Source: Candidatus Heimdallarchaeota archaeon (GTDB lineage Archaea; Asgardarchaeota; Heimdallarchaeia; Heimdallarchaeales; Heimdallarchaeaceae). From it: DNA of 39,407 nt. The DNA lies in the NCBI GenBank assembly GCA_030668875.1, contig DAOVER010000027.1:1-39407 (forward strand). Reading direction: 5' to 3'. Position 1 is the stretch's first letter. Each line of letters starts with the position of its first letter. The translations under genes were made by a program, and so were the position numbers. Below are positions 1 to 8,243 of the stretch, one piece after another. The notes under the pieces were generated by a model that saw only the letters and a list, made by a program, of their open reading frames with translations, had not been told where the DNA came from and ran no database searches.

Positions 1-159
1 TCCGCTCACGGCTACTTAATCAATGCTGATGTCAATGCTGCATACAACATTTTACTCAAAAGCGATCCGAAAGCCTTGCTTAAACGCACGGTGAACGGGG
101 TAGGAGGATACGTGATGTATCCACTCAGAGTGAGTATAGAATATCTTCGTTCTACATGA
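1..159 (+). CDS. tnpB: TnpB transposon-encoded RNA-guided nuclease, C-terminal 52 residues only
   Basis: The open frame enters from the left edge with no start and ends at TGA 157-159. Its visible residues include INADVNAAYNIL, which matches the RuvC-III block (DxNAAxNI) near the end of TnpB proteins of IS200/IS605 and IS1341-type elements. The family is a guide-RNA-directed DNA nuclease encoded by these transposons. The zinc finger and the first two RuvC motifs lie outside the window, so intactness cannot be judged. The tail after the RuvC-III block ends in IEYLRST. In this family the omega RNA usually overlaps the 3' end of the gene and runs into the element's right end. The family call is firm; activity is unknown. 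Confidence 0.85.
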   Translation, partial: SAHGYLINADVNAAYNILLKSDPKALLKRTVNGVGGYVMYPLRVSIEYLRST

Positions 160-222
160 TGACCTCTAAGCACGACATGTACCAAGCTTTGTCCAAGAGG
201 ACAAGAAGACAAAAACTCATCA
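160..222 (+). mobile_element. Right end of the tnpB element with a terminal hairpin
   Basis: Between the tnpB stop and the stop codon of the convergent TPR gene there are only 63 bases. They contain a perfect 6-bp hairpin, TTGTCC at 189-194 and GGACAA at 199-204, with the loop AAGA. Subterminal hairpins mark IS200/IS605 ends, and the omega RNA scaffold normally spans this stretch. The exact element boundary cannot be fixed without an empty site for comparison. Confidence 0.5.
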
Positions 223-3200
223 TTAAGATTGGATATAGAACCCAGTACCTTTACAAAGAGGGCACTTTGAGGATGTCTTTCCTGTTGGGAGCGTTACATT
301 GATTGTTCCGTTACCTATACATCTTAGACAAGGCATTCTACTCGTTCCTTTAGAAGAAGAAGTAAAACTATAACTTGTGTCAGATTTTACCTTAGCATTA
401 TTTGCCTTAGTTGTTAAGATTCTCAAAATTCCTTTAATTTCATTTTTTGATTCCTCAAAAATCCAGCTTATTTCTTTTGCAATTAGACTTTGAGATCTAC
501 CATATGCACTAATTGCTTTGCGCCATTTCCTTCGATCGAAATATATATCTCCTAAATAATGGAAGTAGATTGACAATCTACCTATTCTATTATAAAACAT
601 ACCATAAAGTGGACCAAGCGAAGAATAGAATTCATGAGCTGAATAGGTAGGTTCAGGATCATTTTTTATCATTGTCCAAGTTTCACTATCATATCCATCT
701 AGGTGATACAAGCAAAATAATTCAATATATAAACGTTGCAAAGTTTCTGGGTCAGTAAAAATTCTATTCTGTAAAATATGATTGATTAATCCGATTGCAT
801 TATTATAATTGTTCATAGATATATTTAATGCTACTTGCTTAGCGTAGGACTTTCTTATCCTTTGCTCTCTTTCAAGTCCCAATGGCAGTTTGAGAGCGTG
901 ATTAATTTGTGAATCTAAGTAACCAGAAGCTTCAGAAAACTTACCGCTAACGAAATGAAAATCTACCAAAGCATCATAGCTTTCTAATGCTGATTCAATC
1001 ATATCCACTTGTTCGAAAATTTCAATTGCTTTAAAGTAGTTTGCAGCGCCTACTTCAGAGGTACCCTTTATCATATTTGCATTTCCTAGCAAATGAAAAC
1101 ATCTAGCTACCATTTCTTGATCATTGATTTTTTCATATCCTTCTTTTGCTGTTTCAATTGCTACAAGTGCTTCAGCAATTTGCGGAGGTGATAGTTTTAT
1201 CATTGAAGAACCAATCAACATATTAGCTTGCGCTTCTAACTTTATATCTTCATCTGGTTTAAGCAACAATAATATCTTTCTACAATTTTCTATTGTTTGT
1301 TCTGACTTCCTTAAGGCCAAGAACATAATCGCCCCTTGTGTATATTTTTGTATGGCTTCGCTTATTTTTTTATCCCTTTCTAGTAACAAACCTGAATTAA
1401 AGCATAAATTAGCAACCACTTCGGGTTCTTGTTCTACTCCTTTTAAGTAGTCTATCATACCTTGGAACAGGGCTAAATATTTGGAATCAACGTCGAATAT
1501 TTTTGAATTAAAAAAGGCAGTTTTCAAATAGTTTTTGGCCGTATCAAGTTCTTCATCTTTGTAGAAGGTCATAGCTAATCGAATGTTGCTATTGGCGGTC
1601 TCTTGTTTATCATCAAGTTTCTCAAATAATTCCCTACTTCTCTCGAAATTTAATCTTGCTTTGTTTCTGTCATCTTTCTCTAATAGGATATCGCCATATT
1701 CTTGATAGATTTCAGCTAAATCTTTAGTCACTTTAGAAGTATCAGTTTTTCCAGCTAAATCAATGATCGTCTCAATCAGATCTTGTGCTTCCTCGCTTTT
1801 ACCTATTTTCTTTAGAGTTCTAGCAATTCTGCAGTTTACTAAAAGTTGTTCTGCTTCATTGTTAATTTCCTCAAAAATAGTTTTAGCCTGTTTCAGATAT
1901 TCAATTGAACCTTCATCTTTATTCATTTCTGTTTTTACATCAGCGAGATCTTTCAGTGTGTAAGCAGCTTTATTTTTGTCCTTAATTTTTTCAAAAGCAG
2001 CTAATGTATCTTGTAGTAATTTTTCTGCGGTCTTATAATCAGTTTTACCGATAAAACATTTGCTCTGTAATTTAAGCGAGAAAGCATAATTAATACTATC
2101 ATCTAATTGTTTGAACAGTTCTCCTGCTTCTAGGAGTTCAATTTGAGATTTGTCATATTCTTTTTGTTCTAAAAAGAAAGTTCCTTTTCGATACAGATAT
2201 TTAGGATAGATCATTTTATCTTCATTTTTCTTATATGCTTCTTTAGCTTTGACAAAATATTCTTCACTTTTATCAGGATCTGAAAGGAACATGGTATAAC
2301 CCATTTCTTCAAAAATGTCGCCTATATCATATTCTACTTGCGCTTCATCAAGAATTGAGATGGCATTAGGGATCATAGGTTCAGCTTCAATTGACCTTTT
2401 AAGTACCACCAATATTTTGGCGTGAAGAAGTAGAGCTTGAGCAAGTCCTATTCTGAACCCTAAATTACCAAATAGAGATTTAGCAGTGGTAATATACTGT
2501 TCAGCTCTCATGTTTTTTGCGTCCTCTAGTGAAATCTCAGTTATATACATATTACAAAATGCCAATTCAAGTTTAAAACTTCCAAATTCCTTCGTTTGAG
2601 CTAGTTTTATCGCTTTTTCCAGAAAATCAACAGCTTGGTCATATAGTTGTTGTTTTTGCTTGATTCTAGCTTGGAGTTTTAAGGTTCTAGCTTGATCTAG
2701 AACTTCTTTGTTTGACACAAATTTTGGCAAAACAAGGTCAACAAGTTCTTGTGATTTGTCCAAGTTCTCTAATTCATAATTCAATACTGCTAAATTATAA
2801 TTAGCTCTAGCTATCGCAATTTCGTTTCCTAGCTCTTGAGCTAGTTCGAGAGAAGAATTCAGCAATGTTTCAGCCTCTTTAAAATTCTTCAAATTTATAT
2901 TCAAAGTACCAAGACTACCTTTTAAGAGAATATTAAGAGATTTATTCTCTGAATCTTTTGAGAAGCTTAATGCGCTACTAAAACTTGATAAAGCAGCATC
3001 ATTTTTGTAAAAAAATGCATGGATAGTTCCATTAATCAAATGAGCTAATACCAAATCTTCTTTAGATAAACTTGAAGAAAGATTTTCTATCAAATTATTT
3101 ATCCTTGTTGAAGCAGCCTCGTAATTTCTCGATTCAAGTTCAATTAAACTCATAAAAGCACTAGTTTGCAGAATATCAGAAGAAACTCCACTTTTTTCTG

Positions 3201-3294
3201 CTTTCTGAAGAGCTTTCTCACCTTTCTTTATATCTTTTAGAATATTATCTGAAAGCTGTTTAGATAATTCAGGAAATTGAAATGTAAAGTACAT
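223..3294 (-). CDS. Large TPR-repeat protein with C-terminal DnaJ-type zinc finger
   Basis: This 1023-residue protein is almost entirely alpha-helical and built of tetratricopeptide repeats. Helix pairs with the A/G...Y/F...A pattern run from about residue 20 to 960, for example ANYNLAVLNYELENLDKS. It has no signal peptide or membrane segment, so it is probably a cytosolic scaffold. The last 35 residues hold two CxxCxGxG motifs (CLRCIGNG at 989 and CPLCKGTG at 1011), which is half of the usual four-motif DnaJ zinc-binding domain. No J domain is present. The ATG lies about 25 bases from a TATA box in the shared palindromic promoter at 3304-3323, which suggests a leaderless transcript. The gene ends exactly where the tnpB element begins. 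The partner it binds is unknown. Confidence 0.85.
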   Translation of the reverse strand: MYFTFQFPELSKQLSDNILKDIKKGEKALQKAEKSGVSSDILQTSAFMSLIELESRNYEAASTRINNLIENLSSSLSKEDLVLAHLINGTIHAFFYKNDAALSSFSSALSFSKDSENKSLNILLKGSLGTLNINLKNFKEAETLLNSSLELAQELGNEIAIARANYNLAVLNYELENLDKSQELVDLVLPKFVSNKEVLDQARTLKLQARIKQKQQLYDQAVDFLEKAIKLAQTKEFGSFKLELAFCNMYITEISLEDAKNMRAEQYITTAKSLFGNLGFRIGLAQALLLHAKILVVLKRSIEAEPMIPNAISILDEAQVEYDIGDIFEEMGYTMFLSDPDKSEEYFVKAKEAYKKNEDKMIYPKYLYRKGTFFLEQKEYDKSQIELLEAGELFKQLDDSINYAFSLKLQSKCFIGKTDYKTAEKLLQDTLAAFEKIKDKNKAAYTLKDLADVKTEMNKDEGSIEYLKQAKTIFEEINNEAEQLLVNCRIARTLKKIGKSEEAQDLIETIIDLAGKTDTSKVTKDLAEIYQEYGDILLEKDDRNKARLNFERSRELFEKLDDKQETANSNIRLAMTFYKDEELDTAKNYLKTAFFNSKIFDVDSKYLALFQGMIDYLKGVEQEPEVVANLCFNSGLLLERDKKISEAIQKYTQGAIMFLALRKSEQTIENCRKILLLLKPDEDIKLEAQANMLIGSSMIKLSPPQIAEALVAIETAKEGYEKINDQEMVARCFHLLGNANMIKGTSEVGAANYFKAIEIFEQVDMIESALESYDALVDFHFVSGKFSEASGYLDSQINHALKLPLGLEREQRIRKSYAKQVALNISMNNYNNAIGLINHILQNRIFTDPETLQRLYIELFCLYHLDGYDSETWTMIKNDPEPTYSAHEFYSSLGPLYGMFYNRIGRLSIYFHYLGDIYFDRRKWRKAISAYGRSQSLIAKEISWIFEESKNEIKGILRILTTKANNAKVKSDTSYSFTSSSKGTSRMPCLRCIGNGTINVTLPTGKTSSKCPLCKGTGFYIQS

Positions 3295-3303
3295 ACCTTG
3301 CGA

Positions 3304-3323
3304 TTATAAATTTAAATTTATAA
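3304..3323. promoter_or_regulatory. Palindromic bidirectional promoter core
   Basis: These 20 bases form a perfect palindrome (TTATAAATTT followed by its reverse complement), so a TATA-like box reads in both directions. The copy at 3317-3323 lies 23-29 bases before the minus-strand ATG at 3294. Either copy could serve the plus-strand gene starting at 3405. Confidence 0.55.
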
Positions 3324-3404
3324 ATTTTGTGTGCAAATAATGTGCACCTTCATGTTTCCAATCTAATATCAAAACTTAAAAAACAAAATCGACTTTATCT
3401 AATA

Positions 3405-4046
3405 ATGACTACTGAAAAATTATTCAAACGTCAAGAAATATTGAAACTTGTCGAAAAGTATTTTGGTGAGTCAGAAATCGGTTTAGAGCACCTAAACGGT
3501 CAATTATATGTTTTCTTTCACGGATTTTTGGTAGATAAATTACTTTTTACTCAAGAGATAGATGTCTTTATTCCATTCGAAGAAGTTTATATGGGACAAA
3601 AATTAAATGAAAAATCATATCTAAGAGAAAAAATAGTTTTAGAACAATATATTGAATTCTACTTTGAAAAAGAAGAAAATTTCCCAACAATGAGTCTAAG
3701 CTCAACTGAAGTTGCATCTATGAAGGAAGCTCATAAATGCATGAAAAAGAACTGCAAAAAGATGATGAGTTTCTTAGAGGATCTTTCAAAGTACTATGAT
3801 GGAAAAGTAACCTACACTTATCAAGATCGAAGATATAAAGACAAATTTTTACAGAAGAAATCTTATCATACTCCTGCAGAACCTGAAGAAGTGAAAGGAC
3901 CATCTTCGATGGGATATTTTGTAGAAGAAAAACAAATAGAGAATGAACAATTGCGAGATAAGGACGTTTTAGAGACTGTTTGTGTAAAAGATTCCCTACT
4001 AGAGATATTCAAGAATTTTTATGAGTTCATTGAGCAATATGACTAA
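3405..4046 (+). CDS. Hypothetical cytosolic protein
   Basis: I do not recognise this 213-residue protein. It is hydrophilic, rich in Lys and Glu, and has no signal peptide or membrane segment. It has an N-terminal mixed alpha/beta part (about residues 1-90, with FVDK- and IPFEE-like strands), a basic helical stretch containing HKCMKKNCKKMM near residue 113, a low-complexity linker rich in Pro and Glu, and a final amphipathic helix. The frame is open from TTG 3327, but the stretch before ATG 3405 looks non-conserved and would fall around the predicted transcription start. ATG 3405 (MTTEKLF) is therefore preferred. It is divergent from the TPR gene and convergent, with a 12-base gap, with the next gene. 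Confidence 0.6.
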   Translation: MTTEKLFKRQEILKLVEKYFGESEIGLEHLNGQLYVFFHGFLVDKLLFTQEIDVFIPFEEVYMGQKLNEKSYLREKIVLEQYIEFYFEKEENFPTMSLSSTEVASMKEAHKCMKKNCKKMMSFLEDLSKYYDGKVTYTYQDRRYKDKFLQKKSYHTPAEPEEVKGPSSMGYFVEEKQIENEQLRDKDVLETVCVKDSLLEIFKNFYEFIEQYD

Positions 4047-4058
4047 ATCTATTTGAGT

Positions 4059-4409
4059 TTAAGTTATAATCTTGTATAATTTGTTTCGTAAGATGTCATC
4101 GACAAATATTTCATTTTTCTTAAGACGAATGATATCACAAGATTTCATTTTCTCTGTCATATTGTCTTCAATGCTGTCTGCGATAACAATGCAAATGTGT
4201 TTGCTCATCTCAAAATCCAAATTAGTTAATCGGTTCTCTATCTTATCAATTTGTTGAGAAGTAACTTTATCTTCAAAAAATTGTACAAAAACATAGAATG
4301 TATCCTTTCTTAGAACTAACTCACAGACATCAACAAAAATTGACTCTTTCCTGAATCCCAAACGCCTGAAGAATTTAGTTAGTTTTTCCTTCAATAGATC
4401 AGAGTACAT
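4059..4409 (-). CDS. Small hypothetical protein
   Basis: This is a 116-residue soluble protein with no recognised family. Alternating helices and short hydrophobic strands (YVFVQFF, ICIVIAD, CDIIRLKK) suggest a compact alpha/beta domain. The C-terminal strand-helix part resembles small nuclease-like folds, but no catalytic set is evident. A TATA-like TTCTTTATTG on the minus strand near 4437 is about 28 bases before the ATG, consistent with a leaderless gene. It converges on the preceding gene. Confidence 0.55.
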   Translation of the reverse strand: MYSDLLKEKLTKFFRRLGFRKESIFVDVCELVLRKDTFYVFVQFFEDKVTSQQIDKIENRLTNLDFEMSKHICIVIADSIEDNMTEKMKSCDIIRLKKNEIFVDDILRNKLYKIIT

Positions 4410-4770
4410 TCAAGAAAATATTAAGGATTTCACAATAAAGAATTTTTCTGTGATATTAGATAAAATAACTAAATTACTTATATTCTATGAGCAATTTAAA
4501 AGTTACATCCTTCTGTTTCCTATTTTTGTTGGTTTCCTTGAAGTTTCTGTATCTTCCAAGGATAAAAGTTCTTCATCATCGATAAGATCATCAAACTCTT
4601 TCTTCCGCTTCCTTCAATAATTAAACTGCTATAAAGAGTAAAAACCAGAGAAGATGATGAACTTCTCTAAATTGATTTTACTAAATTCTTGAAATGATTA
4701 CTAAACGATTTGAGGAAAAGCTTAATAAATTGCTATACCAGTGCTATGCATAATTCGCGTTGGTTTGAAA
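4410..4770. other. Intergenic region with divergent promoters and a possible coding relic
   Basis: The left part holds the minus-strand promoter of the gene ending at 4059. At 4503-4613 the minus strand reads 36 acidic and basic residues (ending TKIGNRRM) up to a stop. No start codon precedes them and a TGA lies just upstream, so this looks like the tail of a decayed gene. A TATA-like CTTAATAAATT at 4721-4731 probably serves the plus-strand gene at 4771. Confidence 0.35.
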
Positions 4771-6822
4771 ATGAATCGAAAGAAACAGAGAATATTACTT
4801 CTGTCATTAATATCAATTATAATCGCACCTAGCTTAGTTTCAGGAGCTGAATATTATTCTTTCAATGTAGGGGATTCTTATTACTGGACTATTAAAGTTG
4901 AAGGAACTATTTCCTTGATTCTTGATCCAGATAATTCTGTTAATAAAGATCTTTACTTAAAAGCTCAGATATTTGAATGCGATAGATTGGGGACACCTAG
5001 TTATGTTTCAAATATTAGAATCAAACCTAGCTTTGTAGGATCATCTGTAACTTTTGATGACTATTGGAATAGTGTACACCTTTATACTTCATTTATACAA
5101 AAACGATTTTATCTATTCGGATTGCTTTTCATACCTTTAGAATACAGTTCATCTCAAAGTTATATTAACTATTTAGACAGTAACGGTTTTGATGTGACTA
5201 CTACATCTTCAAGTAGTATCTTAACCTATACATCATCAACAGGTGCAACTCACACCTTGAAATACGATAACAAAGGCATCCTTGATTCATATGTCAAAAA
5301 CTATGATCATAACCAAATAAGTGTGAAGCGCGCATTGTCAGTGGGTGGAATAATAGGGTTGGGGATAGGTGGATTAGTTATAATAATAGGTCTGATAGCT
5401 TTGACAGTAATTCTTGTGAGAAGAAAAAGGAGAGCGTCAGCATCTTTTGACTTATCAGAAAAACCAAAGTCAAAACCTGTATATCGTTTTCAAGAACCCA
5501 ATTACACTGGAATAAGTTCACCATCACAAGGAGCACCTAAACAAACTTTGAGGGATTCTAGTGAAAAGACACTCGGACTACCATTTGCTAAATATCAATT
5601 AAACAGACAGTTTTATGCTGAAGCTAGTTTTGGTATCATCATTCTTCTTTTCATATTAATTAATGATACCATAATCTCACAGAGTTTCTATCTACATTTA
5701 ACTGAAATTACCTACAGTTACCAAATTTGGAATGGTATCGAAATCAATTTTCTATATAGATTATTCGTTGAAACAAGTATCTTTACAATAATATTATGTG
5801 CCATCACATTTATTCTAGCATTAATATCCCCATTAGATTTAGATAAAAATCTAAGTCAAGAGGAATTGGCAAAAAACATCCTAGTAAAGATCTGCTTCCT
5901 TGTTACAAGTATTTTCTCTTTAATATCTTTCATTGTTCAAAGATCAACTGCAAACACATTGATTGAAGGTCTCTATGAGGATTTTGAGTTAGTAATGTTA
6001 AAAAACAAAACAGCATACACTTTTGAAGTTTTAGCAGTTATCACGTTACTCGTAATATTGTGTATCATGCCATTGATATACAAAAATTCAGATCTCTTCT
6101 CATTTTACAAACCAGCATTTTATGTTATGTCTTTAGGATTGATATTTTTCATTATTGCTGGTTTTATTGCTAGTTCATTCTACGAAAAAATGGTTTTAGA
6201 TTTATTTCTAACGGAAGAAACCGCATTAAGTCAATATAGAACAGGAGCAATATTCACAGAAATTGCTTATTTCATGATTATGTTATCAATGATGATTTGG
6301 GTAATTTCATTGGCTAGAAAAAGAGGAGGAGTAATTATCATAGGGGCAATATTAATCACATTTTTAACCGCTCTTTTTGAATTCCTGGATAGTTATTTAC
6401 TTCTACAATATAACTTATCTGAAATATACTTTGAAATAGTTTTGTTCGAAGATGTGCTTCAGCGCCACCAAGCTTTTTCCAGCATCGCTTCAATACTATT
6501 TATTTCTTTAATTTTTCTAGGAATAGTATTAAGATTACAATTGTCTTCTGATTCACAAACAACTATTTCTAGCGATATAGCTAGAAGAAGATTTACCCCA
6601 GAAGAGAGAATGAAAATAGCTTCTTCACAAGCTTATAAAAGAGCGCAAGTACAAACTGGAGAGAGAGCTCAAGTAAGACATGAATATCAAGGTGAAATTC
6701 TGGAACCAATTAGAATTTCTTTATGTCCACTTTGTAAGGAAATAATTGAGGAAGACAGTCAATTTTGCAGGTATTGTGGGGCTAGGTTAAGTAATACACC
6801 TGATAGGAGGAAAAGATCATGA
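4771..6822 (+). CDS. Membrane protein: signal peptide, exodomain, about 8 TM helices, C-terminal zinc ribbon
   Basis: The 683 residues comprise a signal peptide (MNRKKQ, then a hydrophobic core ending near LVSGA at residue 26) and an extracytoplasmic domain to about 188. One membrane helix follows (190-216, with RRKRR after it), then a cytoplasmic linker and about seven or eight further helices (roughly 277-600). The basic cytoplasmic tail carries a zinc ribbon, CPLC...CRYC, at about 652-669. The frame opens at GTG 4741, but that codon lies too close to the TATA box at 4721. ATG 4771 starts the signal peptide directly and is preferred. The stop overlaps the next ATG by four bases, so the two genes are cotranscribed. 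The function is unknown; the design suggests a membrane sensor or assembly factor with a cytoplasmic interaction module. Confidence 0.8.
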   Translation: MNRKKQRILLLSLISIIIAPSLVSGAEYYSFNVGDSYYWTIKVEGTISLILDPDNSVNKDLYLKAQIFECDRLGTPSYVSNIRIKPSFVGSSVTFDDYWNSVHLYTSFIQKRFYLFGLLFIPLEYSSSQSYINYLDSNGFDVTTTSSSSILTYTSSTGATHTLKYDNKGILDSYVKNYDHNQISVKRALSVGGIIGLGIGGLVIIIGLIALTVILVRRKRRASASFDLSEKPKSKPVYRFQEPNYTGISSPSQGAPKQTLRDSSEKTLGLPFAKYQLNRQFYAEASFGIIILLFILINDTIISQSFYLHLTEITYSYQIWNGIEINFLYRLFVETSIFTIILCAITFILALISPLDLDKNLSQEELAKNILVKICFLVTSIFSLISFIVQRSTANTLIEGLYEDFELVMLKNKTAYTFEVLAVITLLVILCIMPLIYKNSDLFSFYKPAFYVMSLGLIFFIIAGFIASSFYEKMVLDLFLTEETALSQYRTGAIFTEIAYFMIMLSMMIWVISLARKRGGVIIIGAILITFLTALFEFLDSYLLLQYNLSEIYFEIVLFEDVLQRHQAFSSIASILFISLIFLGIVLRLQLSSDSQTTISSDIARRRFTPEERMKIASSQAYKRAQVQTGERAQVRHEYQGEILEPIRISLCPLCKEIIEEDSQFCRYCGARLSNTPDRRKRS

Positions 6823-8105
6823 GTAATAAATTTATCAACAATCAAGGAGATACAGCTCTTTCAGGTCAAACTAACCTTAATGATCATAGGATTTCAGAAG
6901 GGAATTTAATAAAAATATCTCTTGTTATTGTATCACTTGTTACTTCGATATATCTTTTCTTCTTTGATAGTTTTTTAACAACTCAAACAGATTCATTAAA
7001 TTACTTATCTGCAATATATGAGGATGACCTAGCTGATTTAGTTATGATACAATTTAACATCTACAGTTTTGCTCGTTTTGATACAAACGTTAATGGTTTT
7101 GTTTTTGGAAGTTTACTTATACTTATAGGTATTCTTGGCATATTAGCTATCATTGATTCACAATCTAGAGGGTCATCGCTTGCAATAAAAACAGCTATAT
7201 TTCAATTACCTACAGGAATATTACTAATAATCTCAGCAAGTTTATCTAAAACTGGGGTTAAAAGATTAGTAGAGCTGGAATCACCAATGTATGCTATGTC
7301 TGCTTTCCAGACTGCGTATTGGTTAGAGACCATATGCTACGTGCTGTTTTTAACTACTACAATTATGTTAGCTATAAGTGCAAGAAGGAAAAAATATAGG
7401 GCTTTGGAAACTGCACTAATCGTAATTAGTATAGGATTTTTCATAATAATTATTGCATCAATTTTCTCAATCAGTACGGTAAATAAGTATATCAATAGCA
7501 ATTTTGCAGAACTAGAACTATTTGTTTCATATACAGAAGTAGAAATAGCTGGCAGTTTAATTACTGCTCTTATATTGACTGCGTTAGCGAAGATAATCCT
7601 TGTAATCGCATTTTTATTAGGTTTGATTAGTTTCCTACGAAGAACTAACAAACAATTTACAATCATTATCTTTGTTACCACTTTGCTTTACGGCATCTTG
7701 AAATTGATTAACTCTATACTTTCCTTAATTTATAGTTTGTCAATTTTTTCTCCTGATGCTGAAATCGATGTGTATATGGTATACTATAAACGACTTATGA
7801 CTACAATTGGTTTAACCAATATGAATATGGCTATTTATTGGATTGTCTTCATCGTGGGAGTTTTTGGTGTATTGAAATCAATAGTTTTTGAAGAAATGTC
7901 TACCATAACTAGTCAGAAAACACCTAGAATATCTAGAACAGCAGATATACCATTCCGAGAAAATGTTCTACCTTATGAGAAACCACTAATTCCTCAACAA
8001 CAAGCAGCAGCTCCTGAATCAAGGTTCTGTACAGTTTGTGGAACCATTGCTGAGGATGATAGTATTGTTTGTGCCACTTGTGGAGCGTATGTACAAAACG
8101 AGTAA
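6819..8105 (+). CDS. Multi-pass membrane protein with C-terminal zinc ribbon
   Basis: This 428-residue protein has about eight hydrophobic helices between residues 30 and 365. A Pro/Gln-rich cytoplasmic tail follows, and then a zinc ribbon (FCTVCG...VCATCGAYV, residues about 403-422). It overlaps the upstream gene by ATGA, with a GGAGG-like ribosome site (GATAGGAGGAAAAG) just before it, so translation is probably coupled. Its helix layout resembles the C-terminal half of the upstream protein, suggesting shared ancestry and possibly a heteromer. No catalytic motif is visible. The gene product family is not one I can name. Confidence 0.8.
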   Translation: MSNKFINNQGDTALSGQTNLNDHRISEGNLIKISLVIVSLVTSIYLFFFDSFLTTQTDSLNYLSAIYEDDLADLVMIQFNIYSFARFDTNVNGFVFGSLLILIGILGILAIIDSQSRGSSLAIKTAIFQLPTGILLIISASLSKTGVKRLVELESPMYAMSAFQTAYWLETICYVLFLTTTIMLAISARRKKYRALETALIVISIGFFIIIIASIFSISTVNKYINSNFAELELFVSYTEVEIAGSLITALILTALAKIILVIAFLLGLISFLRRTNKQFTIIIFVTTLLYGILKLINSILSLIYSLSIFSPDAEIDVYMVYYKRLMTTIGLTNMNMAIYWIVFIVGVFGVLKSIVFEEMSTITSQKTPRISRTADIPFRENVLPYEKPLIPQQQAAAPESRFCTVCGTIAEDDSIVCATCGAYVQNE

Positions 8106-8243
8106 ATGTTTGGAAAATGTTGACGAAAGAAGTTTTCTAAATTAAAAAAATCTTAACTAATCAATCAAAGAAGATAAGTTTTCTAGATAGATTGGTTTGT
8201 TCACTTTTCATATTCGTGGAATGAACAAAAAACGAGAATATAT

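Noticed and set aside
12..212. 66-residue minus-strand open frame at the left edge
   Set aside because: It is antisense to the clear tnpB C-terminus and has no family features.
4741..4770. GTG start adding 10 residues to the signal-peptide membrane protein
   Set aside because: It lies only about 16 bases from the TATA centre and precedes a normal signal peptide start at 4771.
7337..7681. 114-residue minus-strand hydrophobic frame
   Set aside because: It is the antisense of membrane helices in the plus-strand gene, a common shadow in AT-rich membrane protein genes.
8196..8229. 8-bp inverted repeat TTTGTTCA/TGAACAAA between convergent genes
   Set aside because: The loop is long and no T-tract follows in the sense of either gene, so a terminator call is not supported.
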